The notes: generated from the sequence alone by a model not told the origin. Numbered from the stretch's first letter, positions 1 through 10,945 are shown. The stretch: 64,000 bases of DNA from Papaver somniferum (GCF_003573695.1 NC_039358.1:156354920-156418919), one strand, 5' to 3'. Made by a program: numbers and translations.

Positions 1-178
1 TTGTGCATCCAGGTGCTCAGTCGTGCATCATTGTCGAGTACACTTGCACCATTTTTGTGGGGCTTACTCAGCGATGGTCCAGATGCCCAGTTGTTGAGTA
101 TTTATTATTAGTTTATGAAATTCAATGGAGAATAATTCATGAAAATGAGCAATAAAAATGAGTAGTTGTTTTATTATC

Positions 179-412
179 AATTCATAAAATCAGTCGTGGA
201 TTCGACCATGAATTCAGAATAATAATAAAATTACCTATTACCATTCCATGAGATCAGTCGTGGATTCGATCAAGAAATCGTAGTAACGAGATAACATAGG
301 TTTTTATTGTCATTCCATGAGATCAAGCCGTGGATTCGATCATGAAATCGGAGCAAAAGATAATTGTTTATTTCCATTCCATGAGATCAGGCCGTGGATT
401 CGACCATGGAAT
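179..412. repeat. Four-copy hairpin repeat inside the LTR
   Basis: Four degenerate copies, spaced about 65-75 bp, of a unit with a conserved centre (GTGGATTCGA) and self-complementary flanks. Copy 4 pairs TTCCATG (377-383) with CATGGAA (405-411). Copy 1 pairs TTCAT (181-185) with ATGAA (208-212), so the arms differ while pairing is kept in these two. The middle copies pair less well. Confidence 0.6.
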
Positions 413-554
413 AGGAGCAAAAATAGATCATTTTGCGAATTCAGTAGTGAATGTCACGGTATAATTAATCTATTGTAGAAGGATATTAGCCAGTTAAAGC
501 GTCATACACATTCTGAAAGTTGCATAGTCATATAGCACCAAGTGTTGCCGGAAT

Positions 555-800
555 CTGAAGGCGTTGATGCTCTCAATCTACGGAGAACCGCTTGGGTCTA
601 TCCACGGTCTCTCTACATAGTCAGGGAATAGTGAGTGTCACCGACGTCCTGAAGGCGTTAATGCTCCCAATCTACGGAGAACCGCCCAATCGTTCTTCTA
701 TGTTGAGGGGGGTCTCTCTCATGTAGTCAGGGAACAGTGAGTGTCACCGACGTCCTGAAGGCGTTAAGCTCTCAATCTACGGAGAACCTCCCAATTATGT
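555..800. repeat. Three-copy tandem repeat inside the LTR
   Basis: The motif CTGAAGGCGTT, followed by ATCTACGGAGAACC, occurs at about 555, 649 and 755. Spacers share GTCAGGGAA and GTGAGTGTCACCGACG. The period is roughly 95-105 bp. No coding frame; an internal LTR duplication. Confidence 0.7.
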
Positions 801-981
801 TATTCTACATAGAGGGCATGATGAAATGTCAGGGATCGAACGCTCAGCTAGTGGAGGCCTTTCGACATACATGTTCATCATGGCTTCGTAAAATATGAAT
901 CGTTGCATGCCTGAAACCCGTGTCAAAAACATGCATCATGATTTTACGGTTTTGACCTTTGTTAAAAATCCACCATCAACA

Positions 982-1992
982 CATGGAAAAGACAAGACGT
1001 CTTCTGTCCAGCGTCACCAACCTCCATACCCTGCTGCTACGCAAAGGATTCCTCTGCCAAAATTTTAAACCTCTCCAACATTCACCCTTTATGATGGAAC
1101 GGGCAATGCCCGAGAACACGTCTCTTGATTCTTGGAAGCATTGGGTGAACATGAGCACAACCATACTGTCCGATTGAAGGAATTTTCAAAGTCTCTGAAA
1201 GGAAGGGTATATACCTGGTACAACAACATCACGCCAGGAAGTATCAAAAGTTGGGGAGAAATGGTTAATGCTTTATGCAGAAATTATTTCTTCATTTCAG
1301 AGCAAATCACCCTCTCTGATCTCGGAAGGATGTTTCAAAGGAGTAACGAACATCCTAACGATTATGTGAAAAGGTTCAGAGTTCAAGCTTTGGACTGCCA
1401 TGATCCAAATGTTACAGAGCAACAACTTGTGGACTTGTGCATCAATGGAATGATTCCAGTTTACAGAGCTTTACTGGAAAATCTTAGGTTCCAGATTTTC
1501 TCCGAACTTCATGAAGCGGCTAAGAGATCGGAAACTACTGCACCTGCTTTACTGGAGAGGGTTAAAACTGCGAAAACCGAAGAACCACGGGAGACTCGAG
1601 GTAGCAGACGTTTGATAAAAAAACAGTACAACCTCCAACCTTCCACAAACGTTGTTGCAGAAGAGGGCAAACGAAAAGACGAGCCACAACGCAAGCATAC
1701 TTCCTCAACTCCTTCAAAGGCGCAAAGGAAGGATAATACACAAGAACCTGCTGAACACACAGAAGCTGATCCAGAGGCACCTGACTTCCCCTTTTCTATT
1801 GAAGAAGTTATTGAACTGCCAGATGCCTGGGTTCAAGACGGCGCAATCAAGTTGTCGTATGTCAAGAAAGAACCAACTGAAGAAGCCATGGAAAATCCTC
1901 GTTACTGTCGCTTTCATAGGTTCGTCAACCATCCCACAAGTGATTGCAGAACCTTAAAACGCATATTTAAGAAAAAGATTGAATCAGGATAG
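982..1992 (+). pseudogene. gag: gag of Tat-like Ty3/gypsy element, decayed
   Basis: Structural capsid polyprotein of an LTR retrotransposon. One frame is coding-like from the LTR junction to 1992. It contains FTLYDGTGNAREHVS, then EFSKSLKGRVYTWYNN, the retrotransposon-gag core with its W-Y pair, and ends in a basic, proline-rich tail. Two in-frame stops break it: TAA at 1066-1068 and TGA at 1126-1128, the latter consistent with CGA to TGA decay. After 1132 it is open for about 286 codons. The 5' end, with the true start, was removed or displaced by the LTR ending at 981. Confidence 0.85.
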
Positions 1993-2663
1993 CTTAACTT
2001 GGGGACTGAAGGAGTCCACAGAGATCCTCTCCCAGTCAGAACCTGCACTCTTTCTGAACTACCTGTCAAGGAAGCAGTTCAATCCTTAATCGAGCATGTT
2101 TGCGAATTGCTATATTTATCAAAATCTCAAAGGGGAGACATGTTTACTGCATTGAACCACATCGTGTCAGGAAAGCGCTTATTGATTCAGGAGACGCCTC
2201 ATGAGCCTTCAACATCAGGCAAAGAAATGTACGACTGGGGACTTCTCACCACACTCTATATCAAGGGAAACGAATTCAAACGAGCATTGATTGAGCTGTT
2301 AATGTTATCCCTCTAAAAACTCTCATAGTTGCTGGTATCACACGACAAGAAGCCATTCATGCTCCAGTAACAGTCACAGATCATGAAGGAACACCCAGAG
2401 ATGCTTATGGACACATTACTCTCAAGGTGAACATAAACTTATCCTGGACATAAACGAAATTTTACATAATCCGAGAAGATCCAGGATATGATATGATCCT
2501 TGGACGTACGTGGATTCATGCTGGAAAGGTAACCCTAACACCTTCAATTGCACATTTCTTTGTTGAAGAAACCTCTGATTCAGAAGAAGAAAAAGAAGAT
2601 ATTTCACCATTCGAGTATCTGAAGGAGGTCAAAGCCCTGATAGAGCTAACACAAAAGCCTTAA
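1993..2663 (+). pseudogene. gag C-terminus and aspartic protease, frameshifted
   Basis: The stretch from 1999 holds a CELLYLSKSQRGDMF segment; a similar CELLHLSKNQRAE occurs on the minus strand of element B at 33470-33685, just before its protease. A protease-like start (LYIKGNEFKRALIE) follows. The frame then shifts near 2295, so the catalytic D-T/S-G motif is damaged. The rest continues in another frame (NVIPLKTLIVAG, then DMILGRTWIHAGK) with one TAA near 2451. It ends in an acidic linker before 2663. Not functional. Confidence 0.75.
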
Positions 2664-3249
2664 GAAAATGTAAATGCTTTCATCAAAAGGTTTCGTACTC
2701 ATGCAAGTCTTATTCCTCCTCATGTCCATATCATCAGTTTTCAAATATGCTTATTTGGTCCGAGGGCTTCACTCCACCAACAACTTAGCTATTGAAAAAT
2801 GCTATGAGTGGATAACCTCACCTCATCAATATTTCACTAAGTGGCTAGACGCAGAACCTCTCCGAATCGAACACCTCACTAATGCAGTCATTGCTGAAAT
2901 AATGGCTGAATTCGACAAACAGTATCCCAAATATTCTCATTTGCACGAATGTCTACATGTGCCGCAAGGTTGGAAGACTTCAACAACATGGAATTCCACT
3001 GCACGAAGAATTCCAAACCAACAGAATATATTCAAGACACGAATGATCAAGTCTAACAAATTCCAGGAAGAAGATTTAGTTCTCAAAGAAACTAAGCGTA
3101 ACTTTCATTCTGCAAAGAACTCCAACTAGGAAGGACCTTTTATGATCTCTAAGTCTATTGCTGGTGGATACTACAAATTAATCAACATGGACGGCAAGGA
3201 GACTGTGGCCGTAATACACGAGAATTGGCTCAAGGCCTTTGACGTTTAA
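2664..3249 (+). pseudogene. pol remnant ending in integrase C-terminal tail
   Basis: An open frame covers 2674-3129. Only its end is recognisable: FQEEDLVLKE resembles the C-terminal domain of gypsy integrases. After one stop (TAG near 3127) it continues as EGPFMISKSIAGGYYKL and ends with WLKAFDV at 3249, the usual end of such integrases. RT, RNase H and the integrase core are absent, so a large deletion joins the protease to this tail. I cannot assign the middle part (about 2674-3040). Confidence 0.7.
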
Positions 3250-3533
3250 GGTTTTGGATATTCGAGGTATTGGATGTTCAAGACACGAACACCCCAAATA
3301 TTTGGTGTTTAGAATTTTCTTTCATTTGTATTTCAATTTCTCCAAAATGTTTGCAATACTTGCATTCATTAATTTAAATTCAGCAATTTATCAAAATTCG
3401 GTTTACTCAAAGAAAATCTCTATCAAACCCAAAGAAAATCCCCAATAATATACTTATCCAAAACCAATCAAAACCAGAAATAAAACCTCACATCTCTCAG
3501 AAGTTCAGAAGTTCAAGAGATTATGAAAAGAAA
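3250..3533. other. Spacer between integrase tail and antisense PMD gene
   Basis: AT-rich sequence between the convergent ends of the integrase remnant (plus strand) and the PMD gene (minus strand). It should hold 3' ends of both transcripts. No ORF, repeat or RNA gene seen. Confidence 0.5.
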
Positions 3534-3766
3534 TCAAAGAAAATCAGCAAAGAAAGACTTTTGCTCCTCTGCATCCTTCAAGACTTGTAAAGCCGCCTTC
3601 TCCATGTTCAACTCTTCAGTCAGCCTGGTAATCTTGTCTTCCTTCTCCATCACAGCGTCATTGGTAAAGGGTATGTTATTCTCACATGAGCCCGTAATAG
3701 CATTTATCTTCTTATAAAGCCACTTCACGTTGAAGCCAAGTCTCTCAGAATTCTCCAAGTTGAACT
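3534..3766 (-). CDS. PMD gene, last exon (coiled coil)
   Basis: The frame begins after an acceptor at about 3767 with FNLENSERLGFNVKWLYKKI and ends at a stop at 3534. Its second half (KITRLTEELNMEKAALQVLK) has heptad-like leucine spacing and predicts a short coiled coil. The upstream intron (about 3767-3848, donor GTAAGT) joins it in phase to the previous exon. A coiled coil after a PMD domain suggests oligomerisation or partner binding; that is inference. Confidence 0.7.
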
Positions 3767-3848
3767 CTCAATCAAAGAGTACATCTGGAGTGACAGTACT
3801 TCTGGCCCTAGTGCATATATCACTTACGACACGCAAGATAACACTTAC

Positions 3849-4118
3849 TTGCATTGTTAAAGAATAAGCACGCTTGGGATCTCTGATAACGATGATGTGA
3901 CCAAATTTCTTCCATATCTCCTCGTACAAGCCGACATTATCCAATAGGAACGCTGAGTCCACCAACCAGTTCGTGGTATGGGAGTGATGCATCAAATGGA
4001 GGGTCAAAAGCAATCCATGCACTCCGGTATTCATGCACTACTATAAGATTCTCGATTACTGGAGAAACTTCCACGGTCATGGAAACAGTTTCTTCAGTTT
4101 CTTCCACTCATGGTTCAG
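3849..4118 (-). CDS. PMD gene, exon 7, part downstream of the Athila insertion
   Basis: Continues in frame from 15061-15220 across the insertion site. It reads acidic residues, then a segment with EYRSAWIAFDPPFDAS, and ends at donor GTAAGT (3843-3848). A TGA lies shortly after the insertion junction and a TAA in the middle, so the exon was already decaying or decayed after insertion. The target duplication 4119-4123 copies five bases of this exon. Confidence 0.65.
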
Positions 4119-4123
4119 CTTCT

Positions 4124-5631
4124 TGATAGACACATTTTTGTGTCTAAATTGTACTCAATGTCTCTATTGTTAGTGCTCTATTTTTGTACTAATTTTGATG
4201 CTTGTGTGTTTGTAGGTGTTTTTGGAGAAATACACTTGTGTGGAAAAAGTTGCTCAAAAAGTGCTATTTGGACCCCGGAGAAAAGTACTAAAGGCACCCT
4301 CATTTTGGATGAGGGCACCCCCAGAGCACCCGCTGTTAAAGGCACCCGAAAAATGGATTCAAGGCACTTCTTCTTCATCTTTTGAAAATTGAAATTGGCG
4401 GGAAAATAGTCACAGTTGCTGGCAGAATTTTCGATCGAATTTCGGACGTGATTTAGTGAGATTCAATCCCTGAAACTTAGTGGGTAGACGTGATATGACA
4501 AAGCTGGTATGGGTGTTTGTTTCGATCGAATTTGGCTGGATAACTCGCAAGAAGAAAACAGGGCAAGCCACGTATGGGAAAGATACTCGGGATTTTTGTG
4601 CCATGTTGAGGAGATTTCGTGAGGATATTGCATGCATAACTGCTACTGGTATTAGATAGAAACGTGCTGGAGAAATTCCGTGTACAACAGGCGCATGAGA
4701 AAGCAAATCAGGGAAGAAAATATTCCCGAGAATATTTTTCTTCACTACCGAGTAATGGAGGATTATGTGAAGTTATTACGTGAGATTTTGTTGTTTCTGG
4801 GTTATAAATAGGTGATGGGATATCAGTAAGTGAGAGGATAGTTTGGGAGGGTTTTAGAGCACCACAGAGGCGAGAAATTGAAGTTGCAGAGAGTCACCAT
4901 TTCTGCTGCTGCATAGCTGAAGAACACGAAGAACAGACCAGCAAAGACAGTCGTTTTTCTACAGTGATAACGACTCACAGCCGAGGGTCGTACAACATAG
5001 GCAGACTTATTTGCTACAACGTTTGCGACACAGAGGCGTGGGTCTTAGAGAAACAGTAACACATATAACTGTTACAAACTCGGTTTTCATTATATTTCTC
5101 CCTTTTCATCATTTGTAAACCATTTTTGAGCAATAATAATGAATTTCGAGCGTGTTTCCAACATGATGATGTGCTAATTATCTCACAACCAAGGCAATGA
5201 GGAAGCTATTTACGCATGAATAATTTGGTAACTATTACATTTTCTCTAATATTTAATTATAATTCACTCAATCACTGCTTTTGCAGAGTTTTAAATTGTT
5301 TGCGTAATTTTCCTAATCAGTTGTGGTTCAATTAGATAGGTTATGCTTTGTTTAGATAATCTATGCTTAAGGGATACAATTGATGTTTGAGAATTTGCTT
5401 GATTATTAGTGAGTTAAGATATAAAGGACTTAAAAGATAATTAGAGTTTTGGATTATTTACCATCATTAATTCATGTGTAATAGTGGAATCAGTGTCTTG
5501 GTTATTTTCTCATATCTTGAAGTCAATTTCGTAATAAGTTTTCTTTACTTTTAAGTTTTTTAAGTCTAAAAATCCATTGCTTTCACAAGTCTCAACGAAC
5601 CTTTTTACTACAACATTATTGAGTCACATCA
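4124..5631 (+). repeat. Element A 5' LTR (1508 bp)
   Basis: Runs from TGATAGACAC to GAGTCACATCA. A perfect hairpin, GACAC/GTGTC with a six-base loop, sits at 4129-4144 next to the tip. A TATA box (TTATAAATA, 4802-4810) follows a conserved region, so transcription should start near 4835. Confidence 0.95.
4802..4810 (+). promoter_or_regulatory. TATA box of element A LTR
   Basis: TTATAAATA in the 5' LTR; the same sequence is in the 3' LTR at 14231-14239. Its position, about 55% into the LTR, suits a U3/R border shortly downstream. Confidence 0.7.
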
Positions 5632-5636
5632 ATTTT

Positions 5637-5653
5637 TGGCGCCGCCGACGCGG
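5637..5653 (+). other. Primer-binding site, tRNA-Asp type
   Basis: TGGCGCCGCCGACGCGG starts five bases after the LTR end. It closely resembles the Athila primer site complementary to the tRNA-Asp 3' end. Minus-strand DNA synthesis starts here. Confidence 0.85.
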
Positions 5654-6732
5654 GCTTGTCTTTAGGCTAGAGTTTTTAGATTTTTTAGGTTTTTATTTGT
5701 TTTTATTTTATTTGTTCTTCTTTACGTTTTTGGGTTTTTGTCTTTTCCTTACAGATTTTGGAATTGGGAGCAAAAGAAAATTTTGCCAAAGCTTTGGTGA
5801 ATACTTAAAGACTTGGAGTAAAAGACAAAGCGAAAGGAGAATTTTTTTTTGTTTTTATTATAAAAGAGAGAAAAAAAAAGAGACATTTTATTATTATTTT
5901 TTTTTTTAGACTTTCCTTTTCTTTTGGACTTTGGACTTGGACATTTGGACATTCTTTTATTTTTAAACCCTACGAAAGGGTAGTATTAAATATTAAACTG
6001 TTTGCAGAGAAGGACGGTGATTACGATATCACCTCGGCCCCTCGGGTTCGTACACGACATTGGAGTTGTGGCCCGAGTCGACTTCAGTGGTTCATCCCCC
6101 GTCTGGAACGGGAGGTAAGTTTGTCGAAACACTCGCGAATCCCCTGTCAGCGAGTTACTGTATTCCTTCGTTTGCATATATGCTGAGGACTTGAAACGGC
6201 TGCTTTAATTTCCTAGTAAAGGGAAAGGACTGGCCATACAAGATAAGGGTTCAGATTTCATCACCGTTCTTTTCTTGTCCGCCTTAGGAAAACAAAACCA
6301 AACGCGAACCTAAACCTAAAATTTGGAATAGAACGAGACCTATAGGGTAACGAGCTTAATAGGAAAATCATTCGAAAAATATTGGTTACTCTTTTGAGCA
6401 TACTTCGAAGTTCATGATGGTTTCTGTGAGTTGAATGCGTGACTGCGCCGCCTTGGAATACGGTGAGGCCTTGGGTATCAAATCTCTACGCAGCTTCCCT
6501 CGCCTCTATTCAACTTACTTGACTCGGATTGATTCCAGAGGGGTTTGCTCAAATTGTAACAAATTCCCATTCGAAGGATTAGAAACTGGTCTAGAAACAA
6601 TCTAAGTGGATCCATCATTCTTTTTGTTTGTTAGAAATCAGTAGGTTTGCTATGGTGGAGTCAGCCTGTTTGTGTTTGCATAGAACTTCCCTTCCTTTTA
6701 GTACTTTTATTTTTCTTTTGTTTTTCTAGTGT
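5654..6732 (+). other. Element A leader, untranslated
   Basis: No convincing ORF. T-rich and homopolymer-rich to about 5960, then mixed sequence. As in other LTR elements this should hold the packaging signal, but no defined structure was recognised. Confidence 0.5.
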
Positions 6733-7653
6733 ATGCCCGAGGTTATCAGAGAGCGGGCTTGGAAAAGAAACACTCTAGGTCGTTTGATTAGTGATAAACC
6801 TAGTAGTTCTTCTTGTGAAGGCGGGGAGCTCGAAGACTCTTCTTTTGAGAGCCCCGTTTTTGGAAACTTCAGTTTTGAAAATTTGTCTCTTCGTGAGGAA
6901 GGTACCCCTAGTACTTCAGCTGTGCCAGCGATGGCAACTTTGAAAGATTACATGTTCCCAACTAGGACCAACCGAGCTTCGTGCATTAAATTGCCAGCCA
7001 GTACGGCTAATTTCGAGATAAAACCTAGTATTCTTCAGATGATCCCTATGTTCTTAGGAAAAGATGATGAGAACCCTTATTTTCATATTAGGGACTTTGA
7101 GGAAATCTGTGGGACAGTTAGAATAAAAGACCTCACTGATGAAGTTTTGAAACTTAAGATGTTTCCCTTTTCCTTGAGAGATAAAGCCAAGACCTGGCTG
7201 AACAACCTACCACCTGAGTCCATTGAAACATGGCAGGAACTTGTTGCTGCTTTCTATATGAAATTCTACCCTAAGCATAAAACTGCAGCTGTTAGGCAGA
7301 AAATTAGTGCTAGTGTGCAACAAGAGGGAGAGTCTCTTTATAGGTTTTTAGAGAGATTCAATGATCTCCTATCCCAGTGTCCTCACCATGGATTTGATAA
7401 GATGAAACTTGTTGAGATTATTTATAATGGTTTAGACTATTCGACCAAAGCCATGGTCGAGTCTATGTGCGCTGGTGAGTTCACCAGTAAAAATGCTGAT
7501 GATGCTTTTACCTTCTTAGGAGCTATTGCTGAAAAATCCCAACAGTGGGAGTCTTGTGTTGAACCCCCTAAAAGACTCTTGGTCAATAGAAGTAGCACCA
7601 ATGTGGTAGATACAAGCTTCGAGTCAGATGCTAAGTTTGCTTGCTTTGTCTAG
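6733..7653 (+). CDS. gag: Athila gag, N-terminal two thirds
   Basis: Capsid polyprotein. 306 codons from ATG. A Ser-rich N-terminus is followed by the gag core: FLGKDDENPYFHIRDFEEIC, then FPFSLRDKAKTWLNNLPPESI, then QCPHHGFDKMKLVEIIYNGL. This order (FPFSL-KAKTWL, CPHHG) is typical of Athila gag. The frame stops at 7651-7653, but homologous coding continues in another frame just before the stop (LSRRLEALELNQPNYRSL), so a one-base indel near 7640 truncates it. RNA packaging and particle assembly would be its role. Confidence 0.9.
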   Translation: MPEVIRERAWKRNTLGRLISDKPSSSSCEGGELEDSSFESPVFGNFSFENLSLREEGTPSTSAVPAMATLKDYMFPTRTNRASCIKLPASTANFEIKPSILQMIPMFLGKDDENPYFHIRDFEEICGTVRIKDLTDEVLKLKMFPFSLRDKAKTWLNNLPPESIETWQELVAAFYMKFYPKHKTAAVRQKISASVQQEGESLYRFLERFNDLLSQCPHHGFDKMKLVEIIYNGLDYSTKAMVESMCAGEFTSKNADDAFTFLGAIAEKSQQWESCVEPPKRLLVNRSSTNVVDTSFESDAKFACFV

Positions 7654-7697
7654 AAGGTTAGAAGCTTTGGAATTGAATCAGCCTAATTATAGGTCTC

Positions 7698-8021
7698 TTG
7701 TTGAACCTGATGATAGGATTAGAGCCTCAAGTCTCTAGTTGTGGAGTAGAGCCCAATAACTCGTTTTGGGAAGGTCATGTTAGTGAAGAACAAGCCCATG
7801 CTGTCTATAACAACGCTAGGTTTGAGAACCGTCAGAAGTTTGACCCATACTCAGAAACCTACAACCCTGGTTGGAGAAACCATCCTAATTTTTCTTGGTC
7901 TAAGGGCCAGAATCAAGGTCAGTCTAGTAATTCTCAGCCTCCCCCAGGTTTTGGTTATGCTAAGAACTCTTCAGGTCAACCCCAGTTTCAGAACCCTTCG
8001 GATAAAAAGATCACAGTTTAG
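7698..8021 (+). pseudogene. Athila gag C-terminal part, displaced frame
   Basis: 107-codon frame holding the usual tail of Athila gag: EEQAHAVYNN, DPYSETYNPGWRNHPNFSW, then a Q/N/S/P-rich stretch. The pattern YNPGWRNHPNFSW is common to Athila gag tails. It is separated from the N-terminal part by two frame changes (about 7640 and 7735) and from protease by a third near 8020. Confidence 0.85.
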
Positions 8022-8068
8022 AAGACACTCTAGCCTCGTTTATTAAAAACTCTGATAAGATCAACCTA

Positions 8069-9535
8069 ATGGTTGCTCAAGGGATAGAAGAAAGTAAAAA
8101 TATAGGTTATGCTAACTCCCAAGCTATTTCTGAGTTAAAAAACCAGGTTAGTCAGATAAATGAATCTTTGAGGGAAAAAGGTAAGTTTCCTAGTCAAACT
8201 CAACCCAATCCTAAAGCAGAGAAATCGTACAATCATGTGAACTCTATTACAACCCTTAGGAGTGGAAAGAAAGTTGACAATAAGGTTGCCATGCCTGATA
8301 GTGAACATGTTGTAGTTCACCCTTCTGAGCCAGAAAATGAGGAGACTGATAGAGTCTCTAAAGAGACCAATGAGGGTCCTGCTGAGCCCGGCTTTGTTCC
8401 CAGAGCCCCGTTTCCCCAGCTGCTAGTTCCAACTAAGAGCGAGTCGAACTTTAATGATATATTGGAGGTTTTTAAGCAGGTTACTATCAACCTACCATTG
8501 TTGGATGCGATTAAGCAGATTCCCGCTTATGCTAAGTTTCTTAAGGACTTGTGTACACGAAAGCGTAAGCTTAGTGTCCAAAAGAAAGCCTTCCTAGCTA
8601 GTCACGTGAGTTCCATTATTCAGAATACCACTACTCCTAAGTATAAAGACCCAGGGTCCCCTACCATTTCTTGCACAATAGGTAAATACCGTGTTGAGAA
8701 AGCTTTGCTTGACTTAGGAGCCAGTGTGAATTTACTTCCATACCATGTGTACCTCAAGCTAGGACTTGGTGATATGAAACCTACCCAGATGACACTTCAG
8801 TTAGCTGATAGGTCCGTTAAAATTCCTCGTGGTGTGATCGAGGATGTTCTTATTGAGGTCGACAAGTTTATTTATCCAGTGGATTTTGTTATCCTAGATA
8901 CCCAACCTGTCCCTGACCCAGAGAACCAGATACCAGTGATTTTAGGTCGCCCATTTTTAGCAACATCCAATGCGATCATTAATTGTCGAACTGGTATTAT
9001 GAACTTGTCTTTTGGTAATATGACTATTGAGCTGAACGTCTTTCATATTAGTAAGTTACCCTCTGAACTAGATGACTCGAGCATAGAAGAGGTAAACATG
9101 ATAGGAACATTAGTTGAGGAGTCATTACCAAACACTTTGTTAGAAGATCCGTTAGAGAAATGCCTAGCTCACTTTGGGATTGATTTCGATGATGATAATG
9201 TGATTAATGAGGTGAATGCTTTGTTAGATTCAACCCCTTTGTTAGACATTAGTAACGGATGGAAACCTAAGTTCGAACCACTACCAGTTTCTAAGTCTAC
9301 CCTCGTTCCTTCGTTAGAAGAGCCTCCTAAGTTGGACCTAAAACCATTGCCAGATACCCTGAAGTATGTGTTTTTAGGCCCGTCTGAGACTTTACCTGTG
9401 ATTGTTGCTTCCGACTTGGATAGTGATCAGGAAAGTAGGCTAGTGACCGTCCTTCAAAACAACAAGGAAGCTTTAGGGTGGACCATAGCAGACATTAAGG
9501 GTATAAGTCCTACTGTTTGTATGCATCATATTTAG
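8069..9535 (+). CDS. Athila protease and pol N-terminus
   Basis: 488 codons. A coiled, basic region (to about residue 120) leads to the aspartic protease. The active-site motif is DLGASVNLLP around residues 216-225, the usual Athila form with Leu instead of Thr. The flap/ILGRPFLAT motif follows near residue 290. A long acidic linker leads towards RT. The protease would process Gag-Pol. The frame ends at 9535, overlapping the next frame by about 19 bases, so another frameshift separates it from RT. Confidence 0.88.
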   Translation: MVAQGIEESKNIGYANSQAISELKNQVSQINESLREKGKFPSQTQPNPKAEKSYNHVNSITTLRSGKKVDNKVAMPDSEHVVVHPSEPENEETDRVSKETNEGPAEPGFVPRAPFPQLLVPTKSESNFNDILEVFKQVTINLPLLDAIKQIPAYAKFLKDLCTRKRKLSVQKKAFLASHVSSIIQNTTTPKYKDPGSPTISCTIGKYRVEKALLDLGASVNLLPYHVYLKLGLGDMKPTQMTLQLADRSVKIPRGVIEDVLIEVDKFIYPVDFVILDTQPVPDPENQIPVILGRPFLATSNAIINCRTGIMNLSFGNMTIELNVFHISKLPSELDDSSIEEVNMIGTLVEESLPNTLLEDPLEKCLAHFGIDFDDDNVINEVNALLDSTPLLDISNGWKPKFEPLPVSKSTLVPSLEEPPKLDLKPLPDTLKYVFLGPSETLPVIVASDLDSDQESRLVTVLQNNKEALGWTIADIKGISPTVCMHHI

Positions 9536-10071
9536 AGGAAGATACCAAACCTTCTAGGGAGATGCAACGAAGACTAAACCCTAATATGAAAGAAGTAGTT
9601 CGAACCGAGGTTCTTAAGCTGTTAGATGCAGGCATTATCTACCCCATTTCAGACAGTAAGTGGGTCAGCCCCGTTCAGGTTGTTCCCAAGAAATCCGGTA
9701 TTACTGTAGTCCAGAATGATAACAATGAGTTAATCCCGACCCGAGTGACCACGGGTTGGCGTGTTTGTATTGACTATAGGAAATTGAACAAGGTCACTAG
9801 GAAGGACCACTTTCCCCTTCCCTTTATCGACCAAATGCTAGAGAGATTAGCTGGACATAGTCATTACTGTTTTCTAGATGGCTACTCAGGCTACAATCAG
9901 ATCGTTATTGCCCCAGAAGACCAAGAAAAAACTACTTTTACTTGTCCCTTTGGTACCTTTGCGTATAGACGCATGCCTTTCGGGCTATGTAACGCCCCTG
10001 CGACTTTTCAGCGTTGCATGATGAGCATATTTTCCGATATGGTAAAAGTTTTTAGAGGTCTTTATGGATGA
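9517..10071 (+). CDS. Athila reverse transcriptase, fingers and palm
   Basis: 184-codon frame with RT blocks in order: [64 protein letters not shown] (first catalytic Asp), and [18 protein letters not shown]. Just before the catalytic YMDD-type block the frame shifts (about 10035-10060), so the two Asp residues lie in the next frame. RT is inactive as it stands. Confidence 0.92.
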   Translation: MYASYLEEDTKPSREMQRRLNPNMKEVVRTEVLKLLDAGIIYPISDSKWVSPVQVVPKKSGITVVQNDNNELIPTRVTTGWRVCIDYRKLNKVTRKDHFPLPFIDQMLERLAGHSHYCFLDGYSGYNQIVIAPEDQEKTTFTCPFGTFAYRRMPFGLCNAPATFQRCMMSIFSDMVKVFRGLYG

Positions 10072-10891
10072 TTTTTCAGTGTTTGGTTCGTCTTTCGATG
10101 AGTGCTTGCATCATTTGTCATTAGTGTTGACTAGGTGTAAGGAAAAGAATCTAGTGCTTAATTGGGAGAAATGTCATTTCATGGTTCGATCAGGAATTGT
10201 CTTAGGGCATATCGTATCTTCTAAGGGTATAGAGGTAGATAAAGCCAAAGTTGACCTTATCAAGACTTTACAGGTCCCAAAAACCGTAAGAGATATTAGG
10301 TCATTCTTAGGGCATGCAGGTTTTTATCGTCGATTCATTAAGGATTTTAGCTTGATTTCTAGACCTCTTTGCAACTTGCTTGCAAAAGATGTTAAGTTTG
10401 TCTTTGATGATGCTTGTTTAGAGGCTTTTGAGAAGCTTAAGACTTTACTCACTACCGCCCCCATAGTCCAGGCACCCAACTGGAACTTACCCTTTGAGAT
10501 CATGTGTGATGCTTCAGATTATGCTATTGGTGTTGTGCTAGGTCAGCGAGAAAACAAATTACTTCATGTGATTTACTATGCTAGCAAAACTCTGAATGAT
10601 GCCCAGTTGAACTATACCACTACCGAGAAGGAACTGTTAGCCATTGTGTTTGCCTTAGACAAGTTTAGACCCTATCTCTTAGGTTCTAAGATCGTCATAT
10701 ATACTGATCATGCTGCTTTGAAATATCTTTTGTCTAAGAAGGATACGAAACCTAGATTGATTAGGTGGATACTTTTGTTGCAAGAGTTTTCTCCAGACAT
10801 TAGAGACAAAAAGGGTGCCGAAAATGTAGTAGCAGACCACTTGTCTAGGCTAGTTGTTGATTCCCTGATGATCCCTTCCTATAAGGGATAG
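10064..10891 (+). CDS. Athila RT C-terminal half and RNase H
   Basis: 275-codon frame beginning exactly at the catalytic MDD motif ([15 protein letters not shown]), followed by RT thumb ([35 protein letters not shown]) and RNase [15 protein letters not shown] (first Asp), [20 protein letters not shown] (Glu), [10 protein letters not shown] (Asp), and VADHLSRL at the end. All RNase H acidic residues are visible. Separated from the first RT half by one frameshift. Confidence 0.92.
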   Translation: MDDFSVFGSSFDECLHHLSLVLTRCKEKNLVLNWEKCHFMVRSGIVLGHIVSSKGIEVDKAKVDLIKTLQVPKTVRDIRSFLGHAGFYRRFIKDFSLISRPLCNLLAKDVKFVFDDACLEAFEKLKTLLTTAPIVQAPNWNLPFEIMCDASDYAIGVVLGQRENKLLHVIYYASKTLNDAQLNYTTTEKELLAIVFALDKFRPYLLGSKIVIYTDHAALKYLLSKKDTKPRLIRWILLLQEFSPDIRDKKGAENVVADHLSRLVVDSLMIPSYKG

Positions 10892-10945
10892 TTTCCTGAT
10901 GAACAACTTTTCTTTGTTACCCAAGCACCTTGGTATGCGAATATA

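Larger units (their letters stand above)
1..981 (-). mobile_element. Long LTR, outer part, cut by window edge
   Basis: Read on the minus strand this begins at 981 with TGTTGATGGTGG, the same start as the LTRs at 61353 and 41493 and close to that at 19524. It stays similar to the 19524 LTR: positions 1-75 match the reverse complement of about 20085-20155. No polypurine tract lies beyond 981, unlike the 3' LTRs starting at 19524 and 30971, so 981 should be the outer edge of a 5' or solo LTR running off the left side. The gag frame of the neighbouring element starts directly at the junction, so this LTR inserted into that gag. The target duplication cannot be checked because the other end is missing. 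Confidence 0.75.

Noticed and set aside
1..981. This LTR as the 5' LTR of the gag element that follows it
   Set aside because: Its polarity is opposite: TGTTGATGGTGG is the 5' tip (proved by elements B and E with primer sites and gag), and here that tip is at 981 on the minus strand.
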